From Bacillota bacterium (GTDB taxonomy: Bacteria; Bacillota; Clostridia; Tissierellales; Gottschalkiaceae), in NCBI GenBank assembly GCA_023420895.1, contig JAEZUY010000023.1, positions 1 through 33,451 of the forward strand: a stretch of DNA of 33,451 bases, given 5' to 3'. Position 1 is the stretch's first letter, and each line of letters starts with the position of its first letter. The translations under genes were made by a program, and so were the position numbers. This document shows, piece after piece, positions 1-7,604 of the stretch. The notes under the pieces were generated by a model. That model was not told the origin of the DNA and ran no database searches. It saw nothing but the letters and a program-made list of their open reading frames with translations.

Positions 1-617
1 TATCGATAACTTTAATATCTGTTCTATTAAGTTCAACTTCTTTTGCTTTCAGCGATCTTCAGGGTCATTGGGCAGAGAACTATATTAAAAGCTTAAAAAC
101 AGCAGATATAATAGAAGATGACAACGGCTCTTTTGAGCCCGACAGTTTTCTCAATAAGACAATAGCAGAAAAATATATCAGCAGCGCTTTTGGTGAAACA
201 GACTATGAAAATACTCTCTTCAATGAGGATTACATTACTAAATCACAATTTCACAGTGCAATAAATGACCCATACGCTGTAAATAATTCTGATGAAAAAA
301 TAACTAAAGCAGAAGCCGCAAGCATGATATTCAGAACTGTGAACTATAATAACCCGGGAAAACTGGTAGACTGGGATATAATTCCGATAATTAAGAATGT
401 AGAATACGGTCCGCCTATAGATTTTTCAGGGGGAATATCAGGAAATGATAAAGCATGCAATCATTCTGATAAAAAGATTTTAGGACACAAAAAGAGTAAA
501 ATATATCACAGATATGGTGAAGATTCATCATACAATACAATATTAGTTAAAAATGCAGTTATGTTTGACAGTGAAGCTCATGCTGAATATAACGGGTTCA
601 GACCTGCAGAAAATTAA
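1..617 (+). CDS. Small secreted SLH protein, 5'-truncated by window edge
   Basis: The reading frame is open from base 3 to the TAA at 615-617, so the gene starts before the window; the ATG at 324 is internal. The visible N-terminus is the end of a signal peptide (LLSSTSFA, cleavage probably before FSDLQGHWAEN), followed by one clear SLH repeat start (FSDLQGHWAENYIKSLKTAD) and degenerate SLH-like segments (ITKSQFHSAI, ITKAEAASMI) up to about residue 110. SLH repeats normally bind secondary cell-wall polymer, so the product is probably wall-bound. The last ~45 residues (SKIYH ... KNAVMFDSEAHAEYNGFRPA) resemble the small Ada-like/'sunset' module found at the end of some secreted nucleases, but without its cysteines. 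That last assignment is tentative. The layout matches the other plus-strand mini-SLH genes in this window. Confidence 0.8.
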   Translation, partial: SITLISVLLSSTSFAFSDLQGHWAENYIKSLKTADIIEDDNGSFEPDSFLNKTIAEKYISSAFGETDYENTLFNEDYITKSQFHSAINDPYAVNNSDEKITKAEAASMIFRTVNYNNPGKLVDWDIIPIIKNVEYGPPIDFSGGISGNDKACNHSDKKILGHKKSKIYHRYGEDSSYNTILVKNAVMFDSEAHAEYNGFRPAEN

Positions 618-649
618 ATGTATTATTGATTTAATACGATTTTAATTAT

Positions 650-677
650 GAAGAGATTCTGATAGTAGAATCTCTTC
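650..677 (+). terminator. Perfect inverted repeat after partial SLH gene
   Basis: GAAGAGATTCT at 650-660 pairs with AGAATCTCTTC at 667-677 around a 6-nt loop. It lies 33 bases after the SLH stop codon. The T-tract is weak, so termination is likely but not certain. Confidence 0.5.
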
Positions 678-794
678 ATTCTATAAATTATCATAGAAAT
701 CTGGAAGTTCGATTTTCGAACATCCAAGTAAACAAGCCATTTTGACAATATTTCATATTAGAAACGACGGCATATCCATATATATAAATTAAGC

Positions 795-826
795 AAGGAC
801 AGTCTCAATGACTGTCTTTTTCTTTT
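795..826 (+). terminator. Intrinsic terminator-like hairpin
   Basis: GACAGTC at 798-804 pairs with GACTGTC at 810-816, loop TCAAT, followed by TTTTTCTTTT. It is ~180 bases beyond the SLH stop and behind an earlier hairpin, so it may end read-through or a short RNA. Confidence 0.6.
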
Positions 827-1056
827 ATTATTAAATGATTTACAGCTGCTTTATATGCATATATATTCGTTTTTCTAAAGTTTCTCATAAAAATCCCCGG
901 GGTTATAAAATAAATATTTAATATTTTATCAATCACTTGAATAATCTCTTCATTTGAATTCCATCACTGTGCGTTTAACAGGTTAATTTTTCGGGTAAGT
1001 AAATATTAAGGGTTATTTTTAAGGCAAAACTTAAACTAGAAGAGAGGCGATATAAT

Positions 1057-1638
1057 ATGAAAAAAGTACTGGCGATAATGGGCGGACCTAGAAAACATAT
1101 GAATACAGACACACTGTTAGATGAATTTTTAAGAGGTGTAGAAGAAAATAACGAGGTTGAAATAAATAAAATATATCTTAAAGATAAAGACATAGGGCTT
1201 TGTATCGGATGCGGATACTGTGAAAAAACCGGGGACTGTTTCCAGAGAGACGATATGGATCCTATATATGATGCATTCAACAACAGTGACGGTATAGTAA
1301 TGGCTTCGCCTATGTATTTTGGAGGACAGGCGAGTCTAATGAAAATAATGATAGACAGATGCCAGATTTACTGGTCAAGCAAATACGTTCTCAATGATTC
1401 TTCTATAGACAGAGACAAGAAGAGACATGGAGCTTTAATAGTTACAGCAGGAGGGCCGGACTATCCTCATAAATTTGACGGATTTGAAGTTATAAACGGA
1501 ATTATGTTCGACTCCATAAACACTAAGACTAAAGCAAAGATTTACATGTGCAACTCTGATAAAGTTCCTGCAAAAGAGAACGAAGAGGCAATGAAAGAAG
1601 CATATGAAAAAGGAAAAGCTTTCTTTGAAGGATTCTAA
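1057..1638 (+). CDS. NADPH-dependent FMN reductase / iron-sulfur flavoprotein-like oxidoreductase
   Basis: 193 residues, the size of the flavodoxin-like FMN reductase family. The N-terminus (KVLAIMGGPRKHMNTDTLLDEF) is the beta1-loop-alpha1 flavin phosphate-binding region. MASPMYFGGQASLMKIMIDR (about residues 88-107) is the second conserved flavin-contacting stretch. Residues 49-61 carry a compact C-x2-C-x2-C-x5-C cluster (CIGCGYCEKTGDC), the spacing seen in iron-sulfur flavoproteins of anaerobes that hold a 4Fe-4S cluster, so cytosolic electron transfer or oxygen/quinone detoxification is plausible. The physiological substrate cannot be read from sequence. The ATG follows AGAGAGGCG with good spacing. 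It is monocistronic, with a strong terminator at 1718-1757. Confidence 0.85.
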   Translation: MKKVLAIMGGPRKHMNTDTLLDEFLRGVEENNEVEINKIYLKDKDIGLCIGCGYCEKTGDCFQRDDMDPIYDAFNNSDGIVMASPMYFGGQASLMKIMIDRCQIYWSSKYVLNDSSIDRDKKRHGALIVTAGGPDYPHKFDGFEVINGIMFDSINTKTKAKIYMCNSDKVPAKENEEAMKEAYEKGKAFFEGF

Positions 1639-1717
1639 AAATTAAAATTAAGGAAAGTTTAAACCTTTTTATATATAAATTAGCTATCCAATTTTAAACT
1701 CATAGATTAATCATCAG

Positions 1718-1757
1718 CGCTTCCTGATTCTGAAAAGGATTAGGAAGCGTTTTTTTA
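1718..1757 (+). terminator. Strong intrinsic terminator
   Basis: A 13-bp stem with two G-U pairs (1718-1730 with 1737-1749), loop TGAAAA, then seven T. It ends the flavoprotein gene. Confidence 0.9.
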
Positions 1758-1881
1758 TTTTTCTATATATTCTAATTTTCTTCTAATAAAGTAATAAGCA
1801 TATTTCCAAAATTTTAATTAGCAGCTCTGATTTTAGGGTATACTTATAAAGTACAACCTTATTTTAGGATATTATAAAAGA

Positions 1882-1926
1882 AAGGAGGAACCAAATTTAT
1901 AATCAGTTAAATTTGGGAAATTAATG
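1882..1926 (+). promoter_or_regulatory. Shine-Dalgarno and start codon separated by a hairpin
   Basis: AAGGAGG at 1882-1888 is 35 bases from ATG 1924, too far for normal initiation. Between them CCAAATTTA (1891-1899) and TAAATTTGG (1908-1916) form a perfect 9-bp stem with an 8-nt loop. Folding would leave about 9 unpaired bases between SD and ATG. An in-frame TAA at 1900-1902 and the lack of ATG, GTG or TTG between it and 1924 rule out an upstream start. Confidence 0.6.
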
Positions 1927-2775
1927 GCAGATAAAATATGGATAAGCGGTGCTAACGGAAGACTCGGAAGTAAACTTCAGGAAGTGCTTGATCCTCTTGA
2001 AGTGAAGATTCTGGCTACTGATATTGATACTCTTGATATCACCGATCCTGAGGCTGTAAACGTATTCGCTGATATAAACAGACCTCATGCTATAATAAAC
2101 TGTTCAGGGATAACAGACGCCGAATATTGTGAACTCCATCCTGAAGAGGCTTTTAGAGTAAATGGTCTCGGCGCTAGAAATCTTGCAGTGGCTTCAAGAA
2201 GAGTCAATGCAAAACTGCTCCATCTTTCTACTGACGATGTGTTCAGCGGAGATACTGAAAGAGCTTATAGAGAGTATGATCCGCCTCGTCCTCAGACAGT
2301 ATACGGAAAGTCAAAACTTTTCGGTGAAGATATGGTAAAGCAGTTCGCAAAATATTTCTTCATTGTAAGAAGTTCCTGGCTTTACGGAGTTAGAAATCAG
2401 GTAGTAGAGAATATGATGAAAGAGGCTGAAGAAACGGGCAAAGTCATAGTTCCTATAGGACAGTACGCTTCGCCTACAAGCACAGATGAACTTTCTGAAT
2501 TTATACTTAAACTTCTTTCTACTACAGAATATGGAATCTATCATGCAATGTGCAGAGGAAACTGTTCTAGAGCGGAATTTGCGAGAACAATTCTGAGATT
2601 TGCGGGAATTGATGCGGAGGTAGTTAAGGATACAGACCATCCTCTTCATAAACTGAGACCTGCAAACTGCGTAATGGATAATTTCATACTGAGAATTTCA
2701 GGACTCCACGAGTTTTCGGAATGGGAAGATGCACTGAAAGAGTATATGACTAAACATAATCTTATTGCAAAATAG
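1924..2775 (+). CDS. RmlD-like SDR reductase (dTDP-4-dehydrorhamnose reductase family)
   Basis: 283 residues, typical for RmlD. It has the Rossmann motif GANGRLG at residues 9-15, the STDDVFSG stretch at 102-109 (usual STDYVF), and the catalytic pair Y127-x3-K131 (YGKSK) preceded by the conserved E-x-D/P-rich loop. RmlD reduces dTDP-4-keto-rhamnose with NAD(P)H in the cytosol for cell-wall sugar synthesis. No rmlA, rmlB or rmlC is nearby, so the real substrate may be another nucleotide sugar or a different SDR substrate. The ATG is fixed by an in-frame stop 21 bases upstream. The ribosome binding site is unusual, with a hairpin between SD and start. A symporter gene follows after 45 bases, perhaps cotranscribed. 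Confidence 0.8.
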   Translation: MADKIWISGANGRLGSKLQEVLDPLEVKILATDIDTLDITDPEAVNVFADINRPHAIINCSGITDAEYCELHPEEAFRVNGLGARNLAVASRRVNAKLLHLSTDDVFSGDTERAYREYDPPRPQTVYGKSKLFGEDMVKQFAKYFFIVRSSWLYGVRNQVVENMMKEAEETGKVIVPIGQYASPTSTDELSEFILKLLSTTEYGIYHAMCRGNCSRAEFARTILRFAGIDAEVVKDTDHPLHKLRPANCVMDNFILRISGLHEFSEWEDALKEYMTKHNLIAK

Positions 2776-2780
2776 TTTAC

Positions 2781-2803
2781 CTGATTTTTATTAATCAGCT
2801 TGT
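2781..2803 (+). terminator. Weak intercistronic hairpin
   Basis: CTGATT at 2781-2786 pairs with AATCAG at 2793-2798, loop TTTATT, followed by CTTGTTTT. Only a 6-bp AT-rich stem, so it is at most a partial terminator between the reductase and the symporter. Confidence 0.3.
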
Positions 2804-2820
2804 TTTAAGGAGGGTTAAAT

Positions 2821-4104
2821 ATGGCAGAGAAAAAGAAGAAGAAAATGGGCCTTACCTCTAAAATTTTTATAGGACTTATATTAGGACTAATTTTAGGTAC
2901 AATATTCTATTACATTGTGCCGGACGGAAAAATCAAAAATGATATTTTCGTAGACGGTATATTTTTAGTACTTGGTAAAGGCTTTATAAGAGCTATGCAG
3001 ATGCTTGTAGTGCCTTTAGTATTTGCATCGCTAGTGACCGGGAGTATGTCTATGGGGGATACTAAAAAGCTTGGAAAAGTCGGAGTCAGAGCTATACTTT
3101 TCTATTTAGTTACGACATCGCTTGCTATAGCTTCGGCTCTCTTCATAGGAAACTTAATAGATCCCGGAAAAGGAATGAATATGGTCGCTTCAAGCACAGA
3201 TGCGGCAGAAATAGCTGAAACTCCGAGTATAGCGCAGACAATACTCGATGTATTTCCGACAAACCCTGTTTCATCGCTTGCAGAAGGAAATATGCTTCAG
3301 CTCATATTCTTTGCGCTAATAGTCGGAATAATTCTTGCAAAACTTGGAGAAAGAACGGAAGGAATAGCAAATCTCTTCTCAGAGCTTAATGAAATAATGA
3401 TGGAAATGACTATGATGGTTATGAAATTTGCACCTATAGGAGTTTTCTGTCTAGTTACAAGAACATTTGCAGATACTGGATTCGAAGCTCTTACAGAACT
3501 TCTGAAATATACAATGGGAGTTATAGCGAGTCTTGCGGTTCAGTGTCTAATAATATACATGCTGCTTCTGAAAGTATTTGCAGGAGTAAATCCTTTCAAA
3601 TTCTTGAAGAAATTTTTTCCTGTTATGGGATTTGCATTCTCAACAGCTACATCGAATGCTACAGTCCCTATGAGTATAAATACTCTTGAAGAGATGGGAG
3701 TATCTAAAAAAATATCAGCATTTACTATTCCGCTTGGAGCTACAATAAATATGGACGGTACTGCTATAATGCAGGGGGTAGCCGTAGTATTCGTCTCTCA
3801 GGCATTCAATATAGATCTGACATTCTCAGACTATCTTACAGTAATTGCGGCAGCAACACTTGCATCTGTCGGAACTGCGGGAATACCTTCAGTAGGACTT
3901 ATAACACTTTCTATGGTGTTTAACTCAGTAGGACTTCCGGTTGAAGGAATCGCTATAATAATGGGAATTGACAGAATTCTCGATATGATAAGAACAGCAG
4001 TAAATATAACGGGAGATGCTGTTTGCACAACTATAGTTGCTCACCAGAACGACATGCTTGATAAAGAGATGATGCACAGCGATAAAATGCCCTCGGGTAT
4101 ATAG
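2821..4104 (+). CDS. Dicarboxylate/amino-acid:cation symporter (DAACS, GltP type)
   Basis: 427 residues, the usual length of the SLC1/DAACS glutamate-aspartate transporter family, with about eight membrane helices plus two re-entrant hairpins. HP1 is seen as FSTATSNATVPMS, TM7 carries the sodium/substrate motif NMDGT, HP2 is GTAGIPSVGLITLSM, and TM8 is DRILDMIRTAVNITGD. The Asp and Arg in TM8 fit binding of acidic amino acids or dicarboxylates. It would import glutamate/aspartate or C4-dicarboxylates with Na+ or H+ across the cytoplasmic membrane. The ATG has a strong AAGGAGG eight bases upstream. A terminator follows at 4134-4168. The exact substrate cannot be decided by eye. Confidence 0.93.
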   Translation: MAEKKKKKMGLTSKIFIGLILGLILGTIFYYIVPDGKIKNDIFVDGIFLVLGKGFIRAMQMLVVPLVFASLVTGSMSMGDTKKLGKVGVRAILFYLVTTSLAIASALFIGNLIDPGKGMNMVASSTDAAEIAETPSIAQTILDVFPTNPVSSLAEGNMLQLIFFALIVGIILAKLGERTEGIANLFSELNEIMMEMTMMVMKFAPIGVFCLVTRTFADTGFEALTELLKYTMGVIASLAVQCLIIYMLLLKVFAGVNPFKFLKKFFPVMGFAFSTATSNATVPMSINTLEEMGVSKKISAFTIPLGATINMDGTAIMQGVAVVFVSQAFNIDLTFSDYLTVIAAATLASVGTAGIPSVGLITLSMVFNSVGLPVEGIAIIMGIDRILDMIRTAVNITGDAVCTTIVAHQNDMLDKEMMHSDKMPSGI

Positions 4105-4133
4105 CAGATAAAGAATTAATAACATAACTTTTA

Positions 4134-4168
4134 AAAAGAGACTTCATAATAGATGCAGTCTCTTTTTT
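4134..4168 (+). terminator. Intrinsic terminator of the symporter gene
   Basis: AAAAGAGACT (4134-4143) pairs with AGTCTCTTTT (4157-4166); a 10-bp stem with U-tail. Confidence 0.88.
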
Positions 4169-4349
4169 ATATCTATTCAAAATTATTCTGATAATTTAAC
4201 CTTAAATATAAACTTTTAAAATATCTATTATAAATATAATTTGACAAGAAATACCAAATTCAGCCATTTTATATATTTTCATAAAATTTCTTTGTAGCAC
4301 ATACCTATTTATGATTGAGTATCTATAGTTTTTATCTATTATGTTTTTG

Positions 4350-4378
4350 TTTACTTTATTCATTTTTATTGATAAGAT
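4350..4378 (+). promoter_or_regulatory. Candidate sigma-A promoter of the ABC importer
   Basis: TTTACT at 4350-4355, a 17-base spacer, TAAGAT at 4373-4378; both boxes match 4 of 6 consensus bases. It would start transcription about 38 bases before the TTG start codon. The rest of the 318-base gap (4105-4422) is AT-rich with only the upstream terminator recognised. Confidence 0.45.
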
Positions 4379-4422
4379 TTAACTATGTATATACATAAAT
4401 TTTAGAATAGGGAGTTATTGTT

Positions 4423-5703
4423 TTGAAAAGATTTATTAAAGCTTTCTCATTAGCAGCGCTATCAGCTATGTTAATGATAAGATGCGGAAACGATTCTGCT
4501 GATAATAATGTAGAAGTTTCTGAAGAAAAGGCAAAAGAAACTTCTACAGAAGAAGGATCAGACAAAGTTTCTGATGGTGAAACTGAGCTCGAAGTTCTCA
4601 TTCCAGGTTATGAGAGCGGATATCTCAAAGAGGAGTTTGACAAAATAATAGGTGACTTTGAAAAAGAAAATGAAGGAGTTAAGATTACAGTTCTTCCTGT
4701 AGGATGGGATGAACTAAACTCAAAAATAGTTCAGCTTTATCAGGCGGACGATGCACCTGATATAATGCTTGCAGGAACTAGATCTCTTAGACAGTTCTCG
4801 GAACTTGGAATAGTAGAACCACTTGATGAGTATATGTCTGAAGAGTTTATAGCTCCTAGAGAAAAAAATGTTCTTGAAACTGCAAAAATAAATGGAACAC
4901 AATACGGCATTCCTTTCGGGTTCTCTTCAAGAGCACTTTTCTACAGAACTGATCTTATAGATACTCCTCCTACTACATGGGATGAGCTTTATGAGACAGC
5001 TAAAAAAGTTCAAGAAGAAAATCCTGATATTAAAGGATTTGCTATTCCTACAGATATAACTCACGGAGCAGATGAACTTCTTAACTTCATATATCAAGCT
5101 GGAGGAAGAGTTGTTGATGAAGAAGGAAACTACACTCTTAATACTCCTGAAAATATAGAAGCTTTCGAATTCCTTGCTAAATTTGGAGAAGACGATTTAA
5201 TTCCTGATCCTGTAGGAACAAAAAGAAAAGATCTTCCTGCTCTTTTCCAAAATGGAGATATAGCAATGTGTATATATCTTCCAATGAACCTGGATGTATT
5301 CGATTCTAATGAAGAAGAGAATCCTTATAGCACAGCAATGCTTCCAAAAGGAAAGGAAATAGCAGAAACACTTGTTACAGACTCTTATACTATATCTTCT
5401 CTAAGTGAAAACAAAGATATTGCGTGGAAATTCATAGAGTTTGCAGGACAAATCGAATATCAGAGACAGATAAATGAAAGAGGATGGTTCCCAATACTAA
5501 CTGAAGAGAAAGAAGATGAAAGATATCAGCAAGATCTTATAAAACCTTTCAATGAAATGATTCAGTACGGTGTACCCGAACCGCATGTCGAGAACTGGGA
5601 TTTATTCAATCAAGCATTCACAGAAGCTGCTCAAAAAGTACTTACTGGGCAAGCTACTGCTAAAGAAGCATTAAACGAAGCACAGAAAGAGCTTACTAAT
5701 TAA
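4423..5703 (+). CDS. ABC transporter extracellular solute-binding protein, family 1
   Basis: 426 residues, the size of sugar-type binding proteins. After a signal peptide (KRFIKAFSLAALSAMLMI) comes Cys-20, then an acidic Ser/Glu linker to ~residue 52, then the mature fold: EVLIPGYESGYLKEEFDKIIGDFEKENEGVKITV split over the first lobe, QADDAPDIM, IPFGFSSRALFYRTDL and TWDELYETAKK, all typical of MalE/UgpB-like proteins. It should capture a sugar or glycerol-phosphate-like solute outside the membrane for the two permeases that follow. The start is TTG with GGGAG nine bases upstream. Odd: the residue before the lipobox Cys is Arg (MIRC) rather than Gly or Ala, from an AGA codon. An attenuating terminator separates it from the permeases. 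Confidence 0.9.
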   Translation: MKRFIKAFSLAALSAMLMIRCGNDSADNNVEVSEEKAKETSTEEGSDKVSDGETELEVLIPGYESGYLKEEFDKIIGDFEKENEGVKITVLPVGWDELNSKIVQLYQADDAPDIMLAGTRSLRQFSELGIVEPLDEYMSEEFIAPREKNVLETAKINGTQYGIPFGFSSRALFYRTDLIDTPPTTWDELYETAKKVQEENPDIKGFAIPTDITHGADELLNFIYQAGGRVVDEEGNYTLNTPENIEAFEFLAKFGEDDLIPDPVGTKRKDLPALFQNGDIAMCIYLPMNLDVFDSNEEENPYSTAMLPKGKEIAETLVTDSYTISSLSENKDIAWKFIEFAGQIEYQRQINERGWFPILTEEKEDERYQQDLIKPFNEMIQYGVPEPHVENWDLFNQAFTEAAQKVLTGQATAKEALNEAQKELTN

Positions 5704-5735
5704 TTTTAGATAAAATTTGAATATTGAAATACAGA

Positions 5736-5774
5736 AAAATATAAGGCAGCTTCTGGTTGCCTTATATTTTTTAT
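5736..5774 (+). terminator. Intra-operon terminator/attenuator between binding protein and permeases
   Basis: AAAATATAAGGCA (5736-5748) pairs with TGCCTTATATTTT (5758-5770), loop GCTTCTGGT, followed by TTAT. Partial termination here would keep the binding protein in excess over the membrane subunits. The loop side CAGCTTCT (5747-5754) is exactly complementary to AGAAGCTG (5783-5790), just before the permease start codon. Confidence 0.85.
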
Positions 5775-5798
5775 ATTAACAGAGAAGCTGGTGATTAA

Positions 5799-6680
5799 AT
5801 GATTGATAATAAAAGAAAGAAAAAACTTACACCTTATGTTCTGATAGCTCCTGTAGTAATTCTCATGATAATTCTTTATGCTTATCCAATATTTCTTACA
5901 GTGATCTACTCATTTCAGAAAGTTTCTCTTCTTGGAGGGGAAAATGTATTTGTAGGATTAAAAAATTATGTAAAAATGTTTTCTGATCCTAAATTTTATG
6001 ATACTTTAAAACTGACTGTGAAATACACTGTAGTAACTGTTTCTATGAAAATCATCGGTGGTTTCGCTCTAGCCATGTTGATGAATTCAGATATATTTGC
6101 TAAGAAGCAATTAAGATTTTTAATGCTTCTGCCATGGGCTTTACCTCAAGTTGCTGTTTCAATAGTATGGCAATGGATGCTAGATGGAAATTACGGATAT
6201 GTTAACTATTATCTTCAGCAGATAGGAATTATAACGGAAAATGTAAGATGGCTTTCGGATCCTACAACGGCATTTTACTGTACAGCGTTCGTAGATGCCT
6301 GGATGGGTATACCTACCGTTGCTCTTATGTTTCTTTCGGGTCTTAATAATATTCCAAAAGAACTTTATGAAGCGGCAATGGTCGATGGAGCTACTAAAAT
6401 ACAGAGATTTATACATATAACTCTGGCAGGAATAAGAAAAGTTTTCCTAATAGTTCTGACTTTAGTCTCTATATGGACGTTTAATTCTTTCAACGTAATA
6501 AACATACTTACTAAAGGTGGACCTATGCGTGCTACTGAAACTCTAATATATAGAATCTATAAAGAAACTTTCAGTAAATTTGATTTAGGCATGAGCTCAG
6601 CTATGTCTATTGTAGTATGTATTATACTTCTTGTTATGAGTTCAATTTACTGGAGACAGATTGAAAGAGAGGAGAATTAG
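5799..6680 (+). CDS. Sugar-type ABC transporter permease (MalF/UgpA-like)
   Basis: 293 residues, about six membrane helices. The N-terminus (KKKLTPYVLIAPVVILMIILYAYPIF) is the usual first helix of MalF/UgpA-type permeases. The cytoplasmic EAA loop that docks on the ATPase is YEAAMVDGATKIQRFIHITL at about residues 190-209. It forms the membrane channel with the next gene product. The ATG is preceded by a weak ribosome site (GGTGA). The TAG is immediately followed by the ATG of the second permease, so translation is probably coupled. The substrate cannot be inferred beyond a carbohydrate-like solute. Confidence 0.92.
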   Translation: MIDNKRKKKLTPYVLIAPVVILMIILYAYPIFLTVIYSFQKVSLLGGENVFVGLKNYVKMFSDPKFYDTLKLTVKYTVVTVSMKIIGGFALAMLMNSDIFAKKQLRFLMLLPWALPQVAVSIVWQWMLDGNYGYVNYYLQQIGIITENVRWLSDPTTAFYCTAFVDAWMGIPTVALMFLSGLNNIPKELYEAAMVDGATKIQRFIHITLAGIRKVFLIVLTLVSIWTFNSFNVINILTKGGPMRATETLIYRIYKETFSKFDLGMSSAMSIVVCIILLVMSSIYWRQIEREEN

Positions 6681-7526
6681 ATGAACAGAGAAAGAAAGAA
6701 GATATTGAATAAAATTTTTAAGACAGCCTTTGCGGCCTTTATAGTATTTCTTCTCATAGTTCCGATACTCATAATGATTTCTACATCATTAAAGACTTAT
6801 ACAGAAATAACTCTCTGGCCTCCTAAATGGATTCCAGATGATATTCAGTGGTCTAATTACTATGAAGTTACTCTCGGGGAAAAATCTATATTAAAACCTT
6901 TTGTAAATAGTCTTATTGTGGCTTCATGTACTTCCATACTATGCATAACTGCTGGAGCCGTAGGAGCTTATGCTGTTACAAGATTTCAGTTTATGGGAAG
7001 AAAAACTTTTCTCTTCACTATAATTGCTACACAGATGTTCTCAGCTGTTATTCTGGTAAATCCTATGTATGTAACTTTTAGAGAACTTGGAATACTCAAT
7101 ACTAAAACAGCTCTTATACTTGCTAATACTGCCTCTTCACTTCCCATGACAGTATGGCTAGTTTACTCTTATATGAGTGCAATTCCACCAGGAATGGAAG
7201 AGGCAGCAATGGTTGATGGATGCAGCAGAGTTCAATCTGTATTTAAAATACTGCTTCCTATAGTAAGACCTGGACTTATAACGGCAGGACTTTTCTCTTT
7301 CATATCTGCATGGGGAGATCTGATATATGCACAGTCTTTTATAACAGCGAATACTAATGCTAGAACTATGTCGCTTGCCCTTACCGATTTCCAGAGTCTT
7401 TATAAGACGACTTGGGAAACTCAGATGGCGGCATCTGTTATATCGATAATACCTGTATTCATAATATTCCTTTTAATTCAGAAGCATCTCGTGAAAGGAA
7501 TAGCGAGTGGAGGAATAAAAGAATAG
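6681..7526 (+). CDS. Sugar-type ABC transporter permease (MalG/UgpE-like)
   Basis: 281 residues with six predicted membrane helices and the EAA loop EEAAMVDGCSRVQSVFKILLP beginning at residue 173 (written here without its last residues' context). The short N-terminal helix (FAAFIVFLLIVPILIMISTSLK) and the periplasmic-type loop LWPPKWIPDDIQWSNY are characteristic of MalG-like subunits. It starts directly after the stop codon of the first permease with GAGAGGAG as ribosome site. No ATP-binding subunit lies downstream, so the importer probably borrows a shared MsmX-like ATPase encoded elsewhere. A bidirectional terminator closes the operon. Confidence 0.92.
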   Translation: MNRERKKILNKIFKTAFAAFIVFLLIVPILIMISTSLKTYTEITLWPPKWIPDDIQWSNYYEVTLGEKSILKPFVNSLIVASCTSILCITAGAVGAYAVTRFQFMGRKTFLFTIIATQMFSAVILVNPMYVTFRELGILNTKTALILANTASSLPMTVWLVYSYMSAIPPGMEEAAMVDGCSRVQSVFKILLPIVRPGLITAGLFSFISAWGDLIYAQSFITANTNARTMSLALTDFQSLYKTTWETQMAASVISIIPVFIIFLLIQKHLVKGIASGGIKE

Positions 7527-7550
7527 AATTAACATTATTCATATAGATAG

Positions 7551-7586
7551 AAAAAGCCCAGAGGAATTTAAAACCTCCGGGCTTTT
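7551..7586. terminator. Bidirectional terminator
   Basis: AAAAGCCC (7552-7559) and GAGG (7561-7564) pair with CCTC (7574-7577) and GGGCTTTT (7579-7586), with one A/C mismatch. There are T-tracts on both strands, serving the convergent ABC operon (+) and peptidase gene (-). Confidence 0.88.
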
Positions 7587-7604
7587 ATAATTCAATCGAA
7601 AAAG

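Larger units (their letters stand above)
618..1056. other. Intergenic region with three hairpins
   Basis: No convincing ORF. It holds an 11-bp perfect inverted repeat at 650-677 (loop GATAGT), a hairpin at 702-725 (TGGA and GTTCGA arms with an A/A mismatch), and a terminator-like hairpin at 795-826. There is also an isolated 8-bp palindrome CCCCGGGG at 895-902. I could not place a good promoter for the gene at 1057. Confidence 0.5.

Noticed and set aside
324..326. ATG as start of the first SLH gene
   Set aside because: The same frame upstream encodes a signal peptide end and an SLH repeat, so it is internal.
742..770. TTGACA upstream of the flavoprotein gene
   Set aside because: The bases 17 downstream are GC-containing with no -10 likeness.
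4241..4277. TTGACA as -35 box for the ABC operon
   Set aside because: The nearest AT-rich -10 candidates are 22-25 bases away, outside the usable spacing; the 4350-4378 pair fits better.
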